Shown: positions 8,115 to 16,940, counted from the first letter of the stretch. The stretch is DNA of 64,000 bases from JALEFZ01 sp039817415 (GCA_039817415.1 JBCBVV010000006.1:1-64000); one strand, 5' to 3'. A program made the numbers and translations. Notes: generated by a model from the sequence alone, not told the origin.

Positions 8115-9032
8115 ATGAAATATTTTTTCCTTTCTCTCCTCCTTATTTCGATTAGTATCTCTAGTGCTGCCCAGCAAGCTGATTCTGTGTTGGTCCGACA
8201 ACATTTAGAAAGTATCATTTCTACCCCTTCCTACCGAAACTTTCGGAATCCCGACGTCTTGAATCAGGTGGCCGAATATATCTACACTCAATTCAGTCTC
8301 TACGCAGATTCTACCTTTGAGCAATTGTATGAAGTGGACGGGTTTCCCTACAAAAATGTAGTGGCAGTCTTTGGTCCTTCTGAAGCCAGTACCATTGTGG
8401 TAGGCGCTCATTATGATGTATGCGGGGATCAAGACGGTGCAGATGACAATGCCAGTGGAACTGTCGCTCTACTCGAATTAGCCCGCCTCCTAGCGAACCA
8501 ACAATTGTCTCATCGTTTTGAACTGGTCGCCTATACCTTGGAGGAACCCCCTTATTTTAGAAGTAAAAATATGGGTAGCTATGTTCACGCTCAATCCTTA
8601 GCTCAACGAAACATAGAGGTGTATGGCATGGTATGTCTGGAAATGTTGGGATATTTCCAAGATGAAAAGAAAACCCAGAATTATCCTTTGGGCTTGATGT
8701 CGCTTTTTTACGGAAGCAAGGGGAACTACATAACCCTTGTCAACAAATTTGAAAAAGGTAAATTCTCGAGACGATTTACCCGAATTTTCAAACAGCGTGC
8801 TAACATTCGCACCAAGAAAATCACAGGTCCAGTTTGGTTAGAAGGGATTGATTTCTCAGATCATCTACATTATTGGAATATGGGGATCAGCGCCCTCATG
8901 ATCACAGATACTGCTTTTTATCGCAACAAAAACTATCATGAAAAAAGCGACACCCTTGAAACACTAGACTTAGGAAGAATGTGTCAAGTCATAGACGCTG
9001 TGTTGGCTAGCCTTTTACAGATAAAAGGATAG
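8115..9032 (+). CDS. Secreted M28-family zinc peptidase
   Basis: The protein begins with a signal peptide (MKYFFLSLLLISISISSAAQ), so it acts in the periplasm or outside. The M28 metal and catalytic signature is present: VVGAHYDVCGDQDGADDNASG supplies the first His and bridging Asp, YTLEEPPYF the catalytic Glu pair, VCLEMLGY the next acidic ligand and NYHEKSDTLETLD the last His. Members are co-catalytic di-zinc aminopeptidases or carboxypeptidases; substrate preference is not readable. The 305-residue length is normal. I use the ATG at 8115; a TTG at 8109 would add only two residues before the signal peptide. Confidence 0.88.
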   Translation: MKYFFLSLLLISISISSAAQQADSVLVRQHLESIISTPSYRNFRNPDVLNQVAEYIYTQFSLYADSTFEQLYEVDGFPYKNVVAVFGPSEASTIVVGAHYDVCGDQDGADDNASGTVALLELARLLANQQLSHRFELVAYTLEEPPYFRSKNMGSYVHAQSLAQRNIEVYGMVCLEMLGYFQDEKKTQNYPLGLMSLFYGSKGNYITLVNKFEKGKFSRRFTRIFKQRANIRTKKITGPVWLEGIDFSDHLHYWNMGISALMITDTAFYRNKNYHEKSDTLETLDLGRMCQVIDAVLASLLQIKG

Positions 9033-9159
9033 TTTCTTTCAACCTGATACCTAGGCAGAATGTGATCTAAGGGAAATTAGCATCCAAAAAGGAAGATAAA
9101 TTCCTTCCCCTTTCATATGATTTTGCTGTTTTTCCTTATGTTGAGGGGAAACAATCTTC

Positions 9160-9486
9160 ATGGCAGCCATTACCAAACTTACAAGAGAAGAATACCTAGC
9201 CTGCTTCACTCCAGGCATGCATTCGTTAAAAGAGGATCAAGGAACTACCATTGACCTGAAGACATATTTTTTAAGCATTGTTGAAGAGGAAAAGCTAGCG
9301 GTAGACTTTTCTTCCGTAGATGTTCCCCACGTCTTCAGGGATACCAACAAGGAGTATGAGCATATCCTTGTTAGCTACGGTCCTCCTAACAATTTTGTGG
9401 TTATTCTTCTTTATAAAAGGAAGGTCCATGGTTTCTATTTACTGGATTTGAAAGATGAATACGGTCTAACAAGGACTGATTCCTGA
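9160..9486 (+). CDS. Small protein of unknown function
   Basis: A 108-residue cytosolic-looking protein (no signal peptide or membrane segment). It begins MAAITKLTREEYLACFTPGM; the second half alternates hydrophobic strands (EHILVSYGPPNNFVVILLYK) and ends in a charged stretch. I do not recognise the family. Its length, ATG start and position 127 bp after the peptidase and 43 bp before the DUF1152 gene, all on one strand, support a real gene. No metal-binding or catalytic pattern is visible. Confidence 0.6.
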   Translation: MAAITKLTREEYLACFTPGMHSLKEDQGTTIDLKTYFLSIVEEEKLAVDFSSVDVPHVFRDTNKEYEHILVSYGPPNNFVVILLYKRKVHGFYLLDLKDEYGLTRTDS

Positions 9487-9529
9487 CCTTCTTTTTTTTC
9501 ATCTCACTTCGATTCGTATACACAGTTCA

Positions 9530-10501
9530 ATGACCTATAGGCTCGATCAGATTCCTCTCTTCGCTCAATTAGAAAATTGTCAAAACGTACTCATCTCGGG
9601 TGCTGGCGGCGGCTTTGATATCTTCACTGGTATCCCCCTTTACATCAACCTTAAAAAGCAGGGAAAAAACGTCATTCTCGCCAACTTCTCTTTTACCTGG
9701 TTGAATGATACGAACGCCAAACAAGTATTTCCCAATTGCTACGAAATCAAGCCCTCCAATAGAGATTTGGCTAACAGGGGATATTTTCCAGAGAAGTATC
9801 TCAAAATATGGCTAGACCTTCATTTTGATGAGAAGGAAGCATTGGTTTATGCCTTTGAGCGATGTGGAGTCCAACCTCTCAAGGAAGCTTATGATTATCT
9901 GATTGAACGACATGAGATTGATGCTATTGTTCTGGTGGATGGAGGTACGGATAGCTTAATGTTTGGAGATGAAGAAGGGCTTGGGACTCCTCATGAAGAT
10001 ATTTGTTCTATGGCAGCTGTTTTTCAATCCAAGCTTTCTCAAACTTTTCTGGCGTCAATTGGCTTCGGGATTGATCATTTTCACGGTGTTTCGCACTATC
10101 GCTTTTTAGAAAATGTAGCTCGTATCAGCAAAGCGGGCGGATATATGGGGATGTTTCAAGTCCTCCCTGATATGGAAGAAGGGAAAAAATATAAAGAAGC
10201 TGTTCAATTGGCCAATAAACTCATGATTGCTTATCCCAGCATCGTGAACAATTCCATCATATCAGCTATGGATGGAGAATATGGAGATTACCATGCAACC
10301 AATCGTACCGATGGGAGTGAGCTTTGGATCAACCCCTTGATGACAACATATTGGTGCTTCAACCTGAATCGGCTGATCCCATTTATTGCCTACTACGATC
10401 AGATCAAGGATTCCATGAGCATGTATGAAGTCAGAGATGGAATAACCCAGTATCGAGCTAAGCTGAGCGAATTCAGAAGCAAAAAACAAATCCCTATTTA
10501 G
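9530..10501 (+). CDS. DUF1152-family protein
   Basis: The protein has the DUF1152 signatures: an N-terminal nucleotide-binding-like glycine loop VLISGAGGGFDIFTGIPLY, a central VLVDGGTDSLMFGDEEGLGTP block, and a conserved middle around SIGFGIDHFHGVSH. The family is Rossmann-like and of unknown biochemical role, found sporadically in bacteria and archaea. The length of 323 residues is typical. No membrane or secretion signal is seen. It is followed 43 bp later, on the same strand, by the paired cysteine-domain genes, but a functional link is not evident. Confidence 0.75.
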   Translation: MTYRLDQIPLFAQLENCQNVLISGAGGGFDIFTGIPLYINLKKQGKNVILANFSFTWLNDTNAKQVFPNCYEIKPSNRDLANRGYFPEKYLKIWLDLHFDEKEALVYAFERCGVQPLKEAYDYLIERHEIDAIVLVDGGTDSLMFGDEEGLGTPHEDICSMAAVFQSKLSQTFLASIGFGIDHFHGVSHYRFLENVARISKAGGYMGMFQVLPDMEEGKKYKEAVQLANKLMIAYPSIVNNSIISAMDGEYGDYHATNRTDGSELWINPLMTTYWCFNLNRLIPFIAYYDQIKDSMSMYEVRDGITQYRAKLSEFRSKKQIPI

Positions 10502-10544
10502 TTCTATGGAAAAATTGGAATACCATACTCTTTGAAGAAAAGGC

Positions 10545-11291
10545 ATGAAAAAGGTATCCTCCATTCGCTCCATTGCTATTCAAAAGCCTTGCTCGGAAAA
10601 CTGGGATAATATGACCCCTCATGAGCGAGGAAAGCATTGCCAGCTGTGTCGTAAGACTGTAGTTGACTTCAGCGGTATGAGTCAGCAAAAAACCCTTACT
10701 TATTTATCGAAAAAAAAAGGGGAACAAGTATGTGGGAGATTTGACAGAACCCAACTTGTACGCCTCAATCATTCCCTAAGACCTGCATACAAGCATAAGT
10801 GGAAATCACTCATTGCTAGTCTTGCCCTACTTGCCTCCTCTCAGCTAGGGCACGCACAACATAGAAACCTAAAGAGCACCTATACCATTGAAAGTTCCAT
10901 AACTGACCTCGATACAACATCCAAGGTTTATATCAGAGGGACTATTATCGGTAGATATGGCTATCCGGTAGAACAGGCACAAATCCTTTCACCAACAGAT
11001 AAAGTATCCGCTATCACCAATGCAGATGGAGAGTTCATACTAGGAATCCCAATTGATCAGGGAACAAAGAGGAAAATCATCATTCAATCAGAAGGCTTTA
11101 AAGACCTAAATATTAACCTCAAAAAGGTTAAAAACCGAGAAATTCATGTTTTTCCGAAAAAAGGGTATGACCAACTTAACATGATCGTAGGAGACCTTTT
11201 CATAGATTATTCTTATTCGCCTTGGGCAAGAAGTAAACGTTTTTGGTCCAGTATCCTAAAAAAAGATAAAAGGAAAGCAGCCAACGTATAG
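10545..11291 (+). CDS. Cysteine-motif plus carboxypeptidase-regulatory-like domain protein (first of a tandem pair)
   Basis: Residues 1-75 form a small Bacteroidota domain with conserved cysteines: PCSENWDNM, GKHCQLCRKTVVDFSGM and QVCGRF. Such a C..CxxC..C set could bind a metal, though this is not proven. A hydrophobic segment follows (SLIASLALLASSQLGHAQ, about residues 86-103), probably a membrane anchor leaving the N-domain inside and the rest in the periplasm. The C-terminal half contains a carboxypeptidase-regulatory-like beta sandwich (IRGTIIGRYGYPVEQAQIL, then NADGEFILGIP). The next gene is a paralogue with the same plan. Function unknown; similar cytosolic domains occur in envelope-signalling proteins. 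Confidence 0.72.
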   Translation: MKKVSSIRSIAIQKPCSENWDNMTPHERGKHCQLCRKTVVDFSGMSQQKTLTYLSKKKGEQVCGRFDRTQLVRLNHSLRPAYKHKWKSLIASLALLASSQLGHAQHRNLKSTYTIESSITDLDTTSKVYIRGTIIGRYGYPVEQAQILSPTDKVSAITNADGEFILGIPIDQGTKRKIIIQSEGFKDLNINLKKVKNREIHVFPKKGYDQLNMIVGDLFIDYSYSPWARSKRFWSSILKKDKRKAANV

Positions 11292-11476
11292 TTCCTTTTT
11301 ACAGAAATACTTCACTCCCAAACTTCCAATCAAAACATGAAGACCTTATCCTCCATACGCTCTATTGCCATTCAAAAGCCTTGTACGGAAAACTGGGACA
11401 ATATGGCCCCTCATGAGCAAGGAAAGCATTGCCAGCTGTGTCGTAAGACTGTAGTTGACTTCAGCGGTATGAGTCA
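10628..11476 (+). repeat. 57-bp exact direct repeat in two paralogous genes
   Basis: Positions 10628-10684 and 11420-11476 are identical (offset 792 bp). They encode the cysteine core GKHCQLCRKTVVDFSGMS in both proteins. The sequence just outside diverges at many silent and coding positions. Confidence 0.9.
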
Positions 11477-12047
11477 TACCAAGGCTTTGCATTACTTGAC
11501 AGAAAACAAGGCCGAACACCTATGTGGAAGGTTCGAGCAAAGCCAGCTTCATCACCTGAACCAAACGCTCCAACCTAAGTCCAATAAGCTGATGAAAACC
11601 ATCATGACGACCCTAGCCTTGATGGCGACTTCACATCTTGGCTATTCACAAGTGGAAGCCTCTTATAGAATTAATCAGCCTTTAACTGGATTTGATACGG
11701 ACACGAAGACTTATGTGAAAGGAATGATCACCAATGATTTTGGAGGGCCTGTTCAGGGAGCTCAAGTTATTTCTCCTTCCGATAAATTGTCTGTTCTCTC
11801 TGATGAAAGTGGTCAGTTTCTTATAGGGTTACCAAAAGGAGGAGAAGCACAAAAAGAAATCATCATTCAATCTGAGGTATTTGACGAAATTGAAATCGAC
11901 CTTAAGGAAGTACAGAATCAGGAAATTTATGTTTATCCCACTCATCTGTTTCTGATGGGTGAAGTTGTTGTAGTGAAGAAAAGATTCAATCCCTTCAGAT
12001 ACATCAGAAGGACTTGGGATACCCTTAGGCGTATGGTGAAAGAGTAA
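11337..12047 (+). CDS. Cysteine-motif plus carboxypeptidase-regulatory-like domain protein (second of a tandem pair)
   Basis: Same architecture as its upstream neighbour: cysteine domain (PCTENWDNM, GKHCQLCRKTVVDFSGM, HLCGRF), a hydrophobic segment (TIMTTLALMATSHLGYSQ) and a regulatory beta-sandwich (VKGMITNDFGGPVQGAQVI, then DESGQFLIGLP). It ends in a basic tail. A 57-bp stretch (11420-11476) is identical to 10628-10684 in the first gene, although the flanking codons differ freely; this suggests gene conversion or selection on the cysteine core. The spacing of 45 bp fits co-transcription. Function unknown. Confidence 0.72.
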   Translation: MKTLSSIRSIAIQKPCTENWDNMAPHEQGKHCQLCRKTVVDFSGMSHTKALHYLTENKAEHLCGRFEQSQLHHLNQTLQPKSNKLMKTIMTTLALMATSHLGYSQVEASYRINQPLTGFDTDTKTYVKGMITNDFGGPVQGAQVISPSDKLSVLSDESGQFLIGLPKGGEAQKEIIIQSEVFDEIEIDLKEVQNQEIYVYPTHLFLMGEVVVVKKRFNPFRYIRRTWDTLRRMVKE

Positions 12048-12103
12048 TTTATGGGTAAGGCATAGAATAGCCCATCTATTCGTTATGCCTAGGAAATAGA
12101 ATT

Positions 12104-12151
12104 CCTTAACATCCTGCCTGTAAACTAAAAATGATTGACCTAAACAGTCTC
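12104..12151 (-). mobile_element. Solo end of the MITE-like element
   Basis: The reverse complement of this segment matches the left end of the element at 1096-1143 with five mismatches, including the GAGACTGTTTAGG terminus and TTTACAGGCAGGATG. TTA follows the terminus at 12152-12154. Beyond 12104 similarity stops and no second end is seen in the 205-bp intergenic gap, so this copy looks truncated. Confidence 0.65.
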
Positions 12152-12252
12152 TTAGAAAAAAGGCCTGATTTCGCAGCTATCCCGCCAAAATTGCCTTGAA
12201 ACACAGGCATTTCTCTCCTTATCTTGAGAAAAAGCACCTCAATACACCCTAC

Positions 12253-12633
12253 ATGAAATCAACTTCCATCATTTATGGCATCCTGCTTTTCTTGTTGGCC
12301 TTTGCTGTCATGGCCTTTCGCCCTATCCAACACAGCACCTTAGCGCAAACAGAAAAAATAGCAGCCACTTTTGTTAAGGCCACGGAAAAAGGCGGGCCAG
12401 CTGATATCAACCTAAGCTTCCAAGGTGACGAACATTACTATTATATCAACCGCGGTACAGAAGCAGGCCTTCAACCAAATGAACTCAACTCTTTATTAGT
12501 GGGGAAAGAAGTAGAGGTATATTTTGCCAAACATTGGACTCCGCTTGATCCTTTTGGCCATGTCAGGCATGTTTGTAGAATAGTTTACAAAGGAGAAATC
12601 CTATTTGATGACATTGATACTGCCATCATATGA
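12253..12633 (+). CDS. Small exported or membrane-anchored protein of unknown function
   Basis: I start at the ATG at 12253, which places a clear hydrophobic segment at the N-terminus (SIIYGILLFLLAFAVMAF); a TTG at 12196 would add 19 atypical residues. The mature part of about 100 residues includes DINLSFQGDEHYYYINRGTE and VEVYFAKHWTPLDPFGHVRH, and looks like a small beta-rich domain. Family not recognised. Its stop overlaps the next start (ATGA at 12630-12633), so it is translationally coupled to the nitrilase-type hydrolase. Confidence 0.62.
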   Translation: MKSTSIIYGILLFLLAFAVMAFRPIQHSTLAQTEKIAATFVKATEKGGPADINLSFQGDEHYYYINRGTEAGLQPNELNSLLVGKEVEVYFAKHWTPLDPFGHVRHVCRIVYKGEILFDDIDTAII

Positions 12634-13376
12634 TCATCGCATTGGCTCAAATCAATCCCCAAGCTGGCCTCGTAGCAACTAATATCAAACTACATACTTC
12701 CTTTATCGAAGAGGCGGCAAAGCTTAAGGCAAATGCTGTGTTTTTCTCTGAGCTTTCTTTGACATCATATGAACCCCAGATAGCGGCTGAACTGGCTTTT
12801 ACCCTTCAGGATAAACGTCTACAGATATTTCAGGCACTAAGCGAGGAATACGACTTGACCATAGGGTTGGGAATTCCATTGAGAAAGGAACAAAGAGTAG
12901 AAATTGCAATGGCCATTTTCCAAGCAGGAAAAGACATCCAATCTTATACTAAACAGTTTCTTCATGTAGATGAAGAACCATTTTTTGAGTCAGGCAATGA
13001 GCAAGTATATATCCACACGGGGGGCATTCAGTTGGCGCCTGCTATTTGTTACGAGTCCTTACTCCCCATGCATGCCCAAGTAGCAGTAGAAGGAGGATCA
13101 GATATTTATCTTGCTTCGGTGGCCAAGCCAGAAAATGGCTATCAAAAAGCAGCCAAATATTTTCCTCGCCTCTCCAAAACCTATAAGATGCCTGTGTTGA
13201 TGGTAAATGCCATTGGCCCTTCTGACAATTTTATGGCTGTCGGAAAAACGAGTGCATGGAGTCCTCAGGGAGAATTGGTAGGGCAATTGCCTTCCAAACA
13301 GGAAGGGATTTTGCTGGTAGAATGGCAAGCAGCACAAGCTAAACTCATCGCAACCGCGCATACATTTGACAAATGA
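12630..13376 (+). CDS. Carbon-nitrogen hydrolase (nitrilase superfamily)
   Basis: The Glu-Lys-Cys catalytic triad is visible: E41 in VFFSELSLTSYEP, K108 in QSYTKQFLHVDEE and C140 in LAPAICYESLLPMHA. The length of 248 residues fits a stand-alone amidase domain. Substrate is not readable; candidates are omega-amidase-like or other small amides. The gene overlaps both neighbours by ATGA, forming a three-gene coupled unit with a small membrane protein upstream and a SLOG-like protein downstream. Confidence 0.85.
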   Translation: MIIALAQINPQAGLVATNIKLHTSFIEEAAKLKANAVFFSELSLTSYEPQIAAELAFTLQDKRLQIFQALSEEYDLTIGLGIPLRKEQRVEIAMAIFQAGKDIQSYTKQFLHVDEEPFFESGNEQVYIHTGGIQLAPAICYESLLPMHAQVAVEGGSDIYLASVAKPENGYQKAAKYFPRLSKTYKMPVLMVNAIGPSDNFMAVGKTSAWSPQGELVGQLPSKQEGILLVEWQAAQAKLIATAHTFDK

Positions 13377-13822
13377 AGGAGCTAAAAATTGGGGTGGTTG
13401 GGTTTAGCAGAAATGCATTCGATAAGGTAGCTGCCAGAAATATTCTACAGCAAGAATTTGCCAATCTACGCGCTAGGCATCCACAAAAGGTAATAGAAAT
13501 TGTAAGCGGATACACCGCCATGGGTATCCCATTGATTGCTTATGAACTAGCGGTAGAATTTGGCTTTATCACAACTGGTTTTTCAGCCAAACAAGCGAAT
13601 CGGGTTCGATCTGGACGCTTTCCAGTAGACAAGGTTATGTTGCATGGAGAGAGATTTGGGGACGAATCTGAGCAATTTGTTCGATACATAGATGCATTGA
13701 TTCGAGTTGGCGGAGGCAAACAGAGCCGTCATGAAACAGCACTTTTCAAGCAATTACATGCCCACAGGCCACTGGAAAGGCTGCTGAAGGAATTCGAAGT
13801 AGATTGGTATGGCAAAACCTGA
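13373..13822 (+). CDS. Rossmann/SLOG-like protein of unknown function
   Basis: The 149-residue protein starts with a strand-loop-helix (KIGVVGFSRNAFDKVAARNI), has a middle block IVSGYTAMGIPLIAYELA and a later ALIRVGGGKQSRHE block. These resemble the nucleotide-sensing loops of the SLOG/LOG superfamily, where the late glycine-rich motif binds a ribose phosphate. The similarity is by eye only. The ATG overlaps the hydrolase stop (ATGA at 13373-13376), so the two are expected to be made together. A nucleotide or modified-base salvage role would be an inference. Confidence 0.6.
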   Translation: MKELKIGVVGFSRNAFDKVAARNILQQEFANLRARHPQKVIEIVSGYTAMGIPLIAYELAVEFGFITTGFSAKQANRVRSGRFPVDKVMLHGERFGDESEQFVRYIDALIRVGGGKQSRHETALFKQLHAHRPLERLLKEFEVDWYGKT

Positions 13823-13916
13823 AAGGATGCTCATCCCACATGCCCAAAAGAATCACTATCCTATCAACCTAGGTGAAATGATCTACCATGACTGATGGAA
13901 TAATTTGATAGGGGCA

Positions 13917-13947
13917 AAAAAAGCCATTCCCGGAGGAATGGCTTTCG
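13917..13947 (-). terminator. Terminator at the end of the nuoJKL genes
   Basis: The stem AAGCCATTCC/GGAATGGCTT encloses a short loop. Read on the minus strand it is followed by a run of T residues, so it ends the nuoL transcript 30 bp after the stop. There is no T run on the plus side. Confidence 0.8.
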
Positions 13948-13976
13948 TGTATAGTGTGTATAGATATGTTCTGTGA

Positions 13977-15935
13977 TTAGCCGAAGATCAGGAAAGTAAG
14001 CATCAAAATTACCCCTAGAGAAATAATAAGGATGTAATTGGAAACCAAACCTGACTGAAGGCGCTTAAAGACATCACCTATGTTGGCGACTCCATCAGAA
14101 ATCCCTTTGACAACGCCATCTACGATGTATTCCTCACACCAAGCAATTACATTTTCACCCAACCACTTGAATGGGCCAATGATGGTGCGCTGATAGAATT
14201 CATCGAAGTAAAATTTGCCTTCCATGGTTTTGTAAAAGCCACCGAAAAAGTTCTTTACCTTTTCATCTGCAGCCAGTCCATTCTTTGAGTAAAAGTTTCG
14301 GGTAAAGAAAACGGTTAGAATAGCGATCAAGGCTGAAGCGGCTACCAAAATATACTCAATGGTCTCGTTGGCATGTGCATGCTCGTGGATGGCATGATGA
14401 TGCTCACTATGGATCACATGCTCTAACCAGCCATGGCCAATCCAGTTCAATTCCTCTCCAAGGAAAACAGGCAATCCCAAGAAACCTCCAACGACAGCTA
14501 ATGCAGCCAGGACCCATAATGGGATGGTCATGATAGCAGGGCTCTCATGTGGCTTCTTTTCATCGGGGAAACGCTCTTCTCCTTCAAAGGTCAGCATGGT
14601 AACCCTCGTCATGTAGAATGCGGTCAGCATGGCTGTAAACATCCCTACAATGTAGATGACTTTGTATAGGTCAAACCCTTCCCCAAAGAAGAATAAGCTT
14701 GCTAGGATTTCATCCTTTGAGAAAAATCCTGAAAGCGGGATAATTCCTGAAATAGCTAGGGTAGAAATCCAAAAGGTAGTTCCTGTGGAAGGCATGTATT
14801 TTCTCAGCCCTCCCATGGTTCTGATATCCTGCGGATCATCAACCGTATGCATATGTTCCATTGCATGGATTACAGACCCAGACCCCAGGAACAGACAAGC
14901 CTTGAAGAAGGCATGTGTCATGACATGAAAAATGGCGGTGATATAAGCACCAGCTCCCAAAGCCATAAACATGAAGCCTAACTGAGAGACGGTAGAATAT
15001 GCAAGGACTTTCTTGATATCATGTTGGGCAATAGCGGTAAAGGCAGCGATCACAGCTGTGAGAGCAGCCACCACGACAATAATAGCCAAGACTTCAGGGC
15101 TAGCCTCAAAAATGGGGTGCATACGTGCAATCAAGTAGATCCCCGAGGTAACCATGGTTGCCGCGTGAATCAAAGCAGAAACTGGAGTAGGCCCTGCCAT
15201 CGCATCTGGTAGCCAAACAAAAAGAGGAATCTGAGCAGACTTACCCGTGGCCGCAATAAATACCAACAAGGCAATCCAAAAAGTACTATCGCCAAAATCA
15301 TGGTGAATGATCTCGCTGAAAGAAAGACTAACCATTTCAGTAGCTGAACCCAGTCCCTGATAAATCAAGAACATGGCTATTAGCATCGCAAAATCACCTA
15401 TTCTATTAGCCACAAAAGCTTTCTGTGCAGCTTCGGCTTTTAGCATATCTGAGTACCAAAACCCAATCAGAAGGTAAGAACACAATCCTACACCTTCCCA
15501 ACCCAAGAACATCACAACCAGATTATCACCGAGAATCAGGTTATTCATGGCAAAAATGAAGAGATTCAGGTAAGCAAAAAACTTATAGTATCCCTGATCA
15601 CCATGCATATAGCCAATGGAGTACAAATGAATCAACATCCCAACTCCAGTCACAATCATGCCCATTAGGAGGGAAAGCTCATCTAGTTGATAGTTGAAGC
15701 CGATTTCAAGGTTACCGGCCTGCATCCATGTAAAGAGTTCAATAGAAATTTTCTCTCCACCGAAAGTGAAGAAAGCATAGGCTACTAGGAGAAAAGGAAT
15801 GCCGACCATGGCTGTAGCCAGGGCACCTATTAGTCCTTCATTCTTTCTAAATGCAGGACTCATCAACCCTCCTAGTCCGATGACCATAGCCCCCAAGAGA
15901 GGCAGGAGAATGATGAGAGGATATAGTGAAGTCAT
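13977..15935 (-). CDS. nuoL: NADH-quinone oxidoreductase subunit L
   Basis: A 652-residue antiporter-like membrane subunit of complex I, in the inner membrane arm that couples electron transfer to ion pumping. It shows the conserved core (AMAGPTPVSALIHAATMVTSG, then DIKKVLAYSTVSQLGFMF) and about 15 membrane segments, with the extended C-terminal part typical of NuoL rather than NuoM or NuoN. A histidine-rich loop (HVIHSEHHHAIHEHAHANE) lies near residue 520 and is unusual for the family core. It follows nuoK by 51 bp. nuoM and nuoN, which usually come next, are absent: the next gene converges on the opposite strand. Confidence 0.95.
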   Translation of the reverse strand: MTSLYPLIILLPLLGAMVIGLGGLMSPAFRKNEGLIGALATAMVGIPFLLVAYAFFTFGGEKISIELFTWMQAGNLEIGFNYQLDELSLLMGMIVTGVGMLIHLYSIGYMHGDQGYYKFFAYLNLFIFAMNNLILGDNLVVMFLGWEGVGLCSYLLIGFWYSDMLKAEAAQKAFVANRIGDFAMLIAMFLIYQGLGSATEMVSLSFSEIIHHDFGDSTFWIALLVFIAATGKSAQIPLFVWLPDAMAGPTPVSALIHAATMVTSGIYLIARMHPIFEASPEVLAIIVVVAALTAVIAAFTAIAQHDIKKVLAYSTVSQLGFMFMALGAGAYITAIFHVMTHAFFKACLFLGSGSVIHAMEHMHTVDDPQDIRTMGGLRKYMPSTGTTFWISTLAISGIIPLSGFFSKDEILASLFFFGEGFDLYKVIYIVGMFTAMLTAFYMTRVTMLTFEGEERFPDEKKPHESPAIMTIPLWVLAALAVVGGFLGLPVFLGEELNWIGHGWLEHVIHSEHHHAIHEHAHANETIEYILVAASALIAILTVFFTRNFYSKNGLAADEKVKNFFGGFYKTMEGKFYFDEFYQRTIIGPFKWLGENVIAWCEEYIVDGVVKGISDGVANIGDVFKRLQSGLVSNYILIISLGVILMLTFLIFG

Positions 15936-15986
15936 GTGGTTCCTTTATCGATGATGTATAGATGTCTTTAACTCAGGACAAGTGTA

Positions 15987-16331
15987 TTACCACTTGAAAA
16001 TATTTACGTTGTTGATATCGATATCAAGCCTATTTCGGAAAAGGGCAATGATGATGGATAGTCCGACAACGGCTTCTGCGGCTGCCACACACATTACAAA
16101 GAATACCAGCATGGAACCGTTGGCCCCAGGATGAGGTACACCCTCGGCACCAGCCACCGCATGCATTTTTGAGAAAGTGATAAGGCTGAGATTGACAGCA
16201 TTTAGCATCAGCTCAATACACATGAAAACAATGATACCATTTCGACGAGTCATCACTCCAATCGCACCAAGTGCAAACATCACGATGGCAACGGAGAGAT
16301 AGGTGTAGGCATTTGGAGTCAAAAATTCCAT
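15987..16331 (-). CDS. nuoK: NADH-quinone oxidoreductase subunit K
   Basis: Three membrane helices in 114 residues, with the family glutamates in the second helix (CIELMLNAVNLSLI) and third helix (CVAAAEAVVGLSI) that sit in the proton path of complex I. The extra residues around HAVAGAEGVPHPGANGS form the loop between the second and third helices. It lies 32 bp downstream of nuoJ and 51 bp upstream of nuoL, so the three are one operon. Confidence 0.95.
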   Translation of the reverse strand: MEFLTPNAYTYLSVAIVMFALGAIGVMTRRNGIIVFMCIELMLNAVNLSLITFSKMHAVAGAEGVPHPGANGSMLVFFVMCVAAAEAVVGLSIIIALFRNRLDIDINNVNIFKW

Positions 16332-16363
16332 GTATTCCTTACTTAAATAAATGTGTGTAAATC

Positions 16364-16861
16364 TTATCCATGTCTGTATTTCCTTGCCACGACAATGGCA
16401 CCAATCAAGGCAGAAATCAGAATCACTGAAATCATTTCAAAAGGGAACAAGTACTGCGTCATCAACTGCTCTCCAATGGGCTCAACCTTACCAAAGGTAT
16501 ACTCACCACTCACATCACGCTGGGCAAAGTCTTTGAAAACGAAGATCATTTCGGCGACAAAGGCTAACCCCAATAAGAAGGCAACTCCTCTGCGTGCATC
16601 AAATTTCATGACGTCTGGCTCATCTTGGAGGTTGAGGAGCATAATCACAAAGAGAAACAGGACCATGATCGCACCCGCATATACCAGAATCTGGATAGCT
16701 GCCAGGAACTCAGCACTAAGAGAAAGGTAAAGCCCTGCAATGCTGAAGAAGTTCAAAATGAGAGATAGGGCCGCGTATACGGGATTTTGGTTGAAGATCA
16801 GGCCAATAGCGCCTGCAACACCCAATACAGCAAATACCCAAAACAGTATGGTAGCAATCAT
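16364..16861 (-). CDS. nuoJ: NADH-quinone oxidoreductase subunit J
   Basis: A five-helix membrane subunit of 165 residues. The third helix has the family motif AAIQILVYAGAIMVLFLFVIM, preceded by NPVYAALSLILNFFSIAGLY. It starts the nuoJKL group. Its start is 80 bp after the kdsB stop on the same strand, so nuoJKL may be read through from kdsB. nuoI, normally directly upstream of nuoJ, is 3.5 kb away here. Confidence 0.94.
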   Translation of the reverse strand: MIATILFWVFAVLGVAGAIGLIFNQNPVYAALSLILNFFSIAGLYLSLSAEFLAAIQILVYAGAIMVLFLFVIMLLNLQDEPDVMKFDARRGVAFLLGLAFVAEMIFVFKDFAQRDVSGEYTFGKVEPIGEQLMTQYLFPFEMISVILISALIGAIVVARKYRHG

Positions 16862-16940
16862 GCGTAGAAAATTAATTCTCTTGTTCCAGCCGCTAAAATT
16901 GAAAATTTATTTTGTGAAAATCACCTCTCAGCCAGATAAT

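Noticed and set aside
8031..8153. 40-codon hydrophobic frame just before the M28 peptidase
   Set aside because: It overlaps the peptidase signal peptide in another frame and has no neighbour support.
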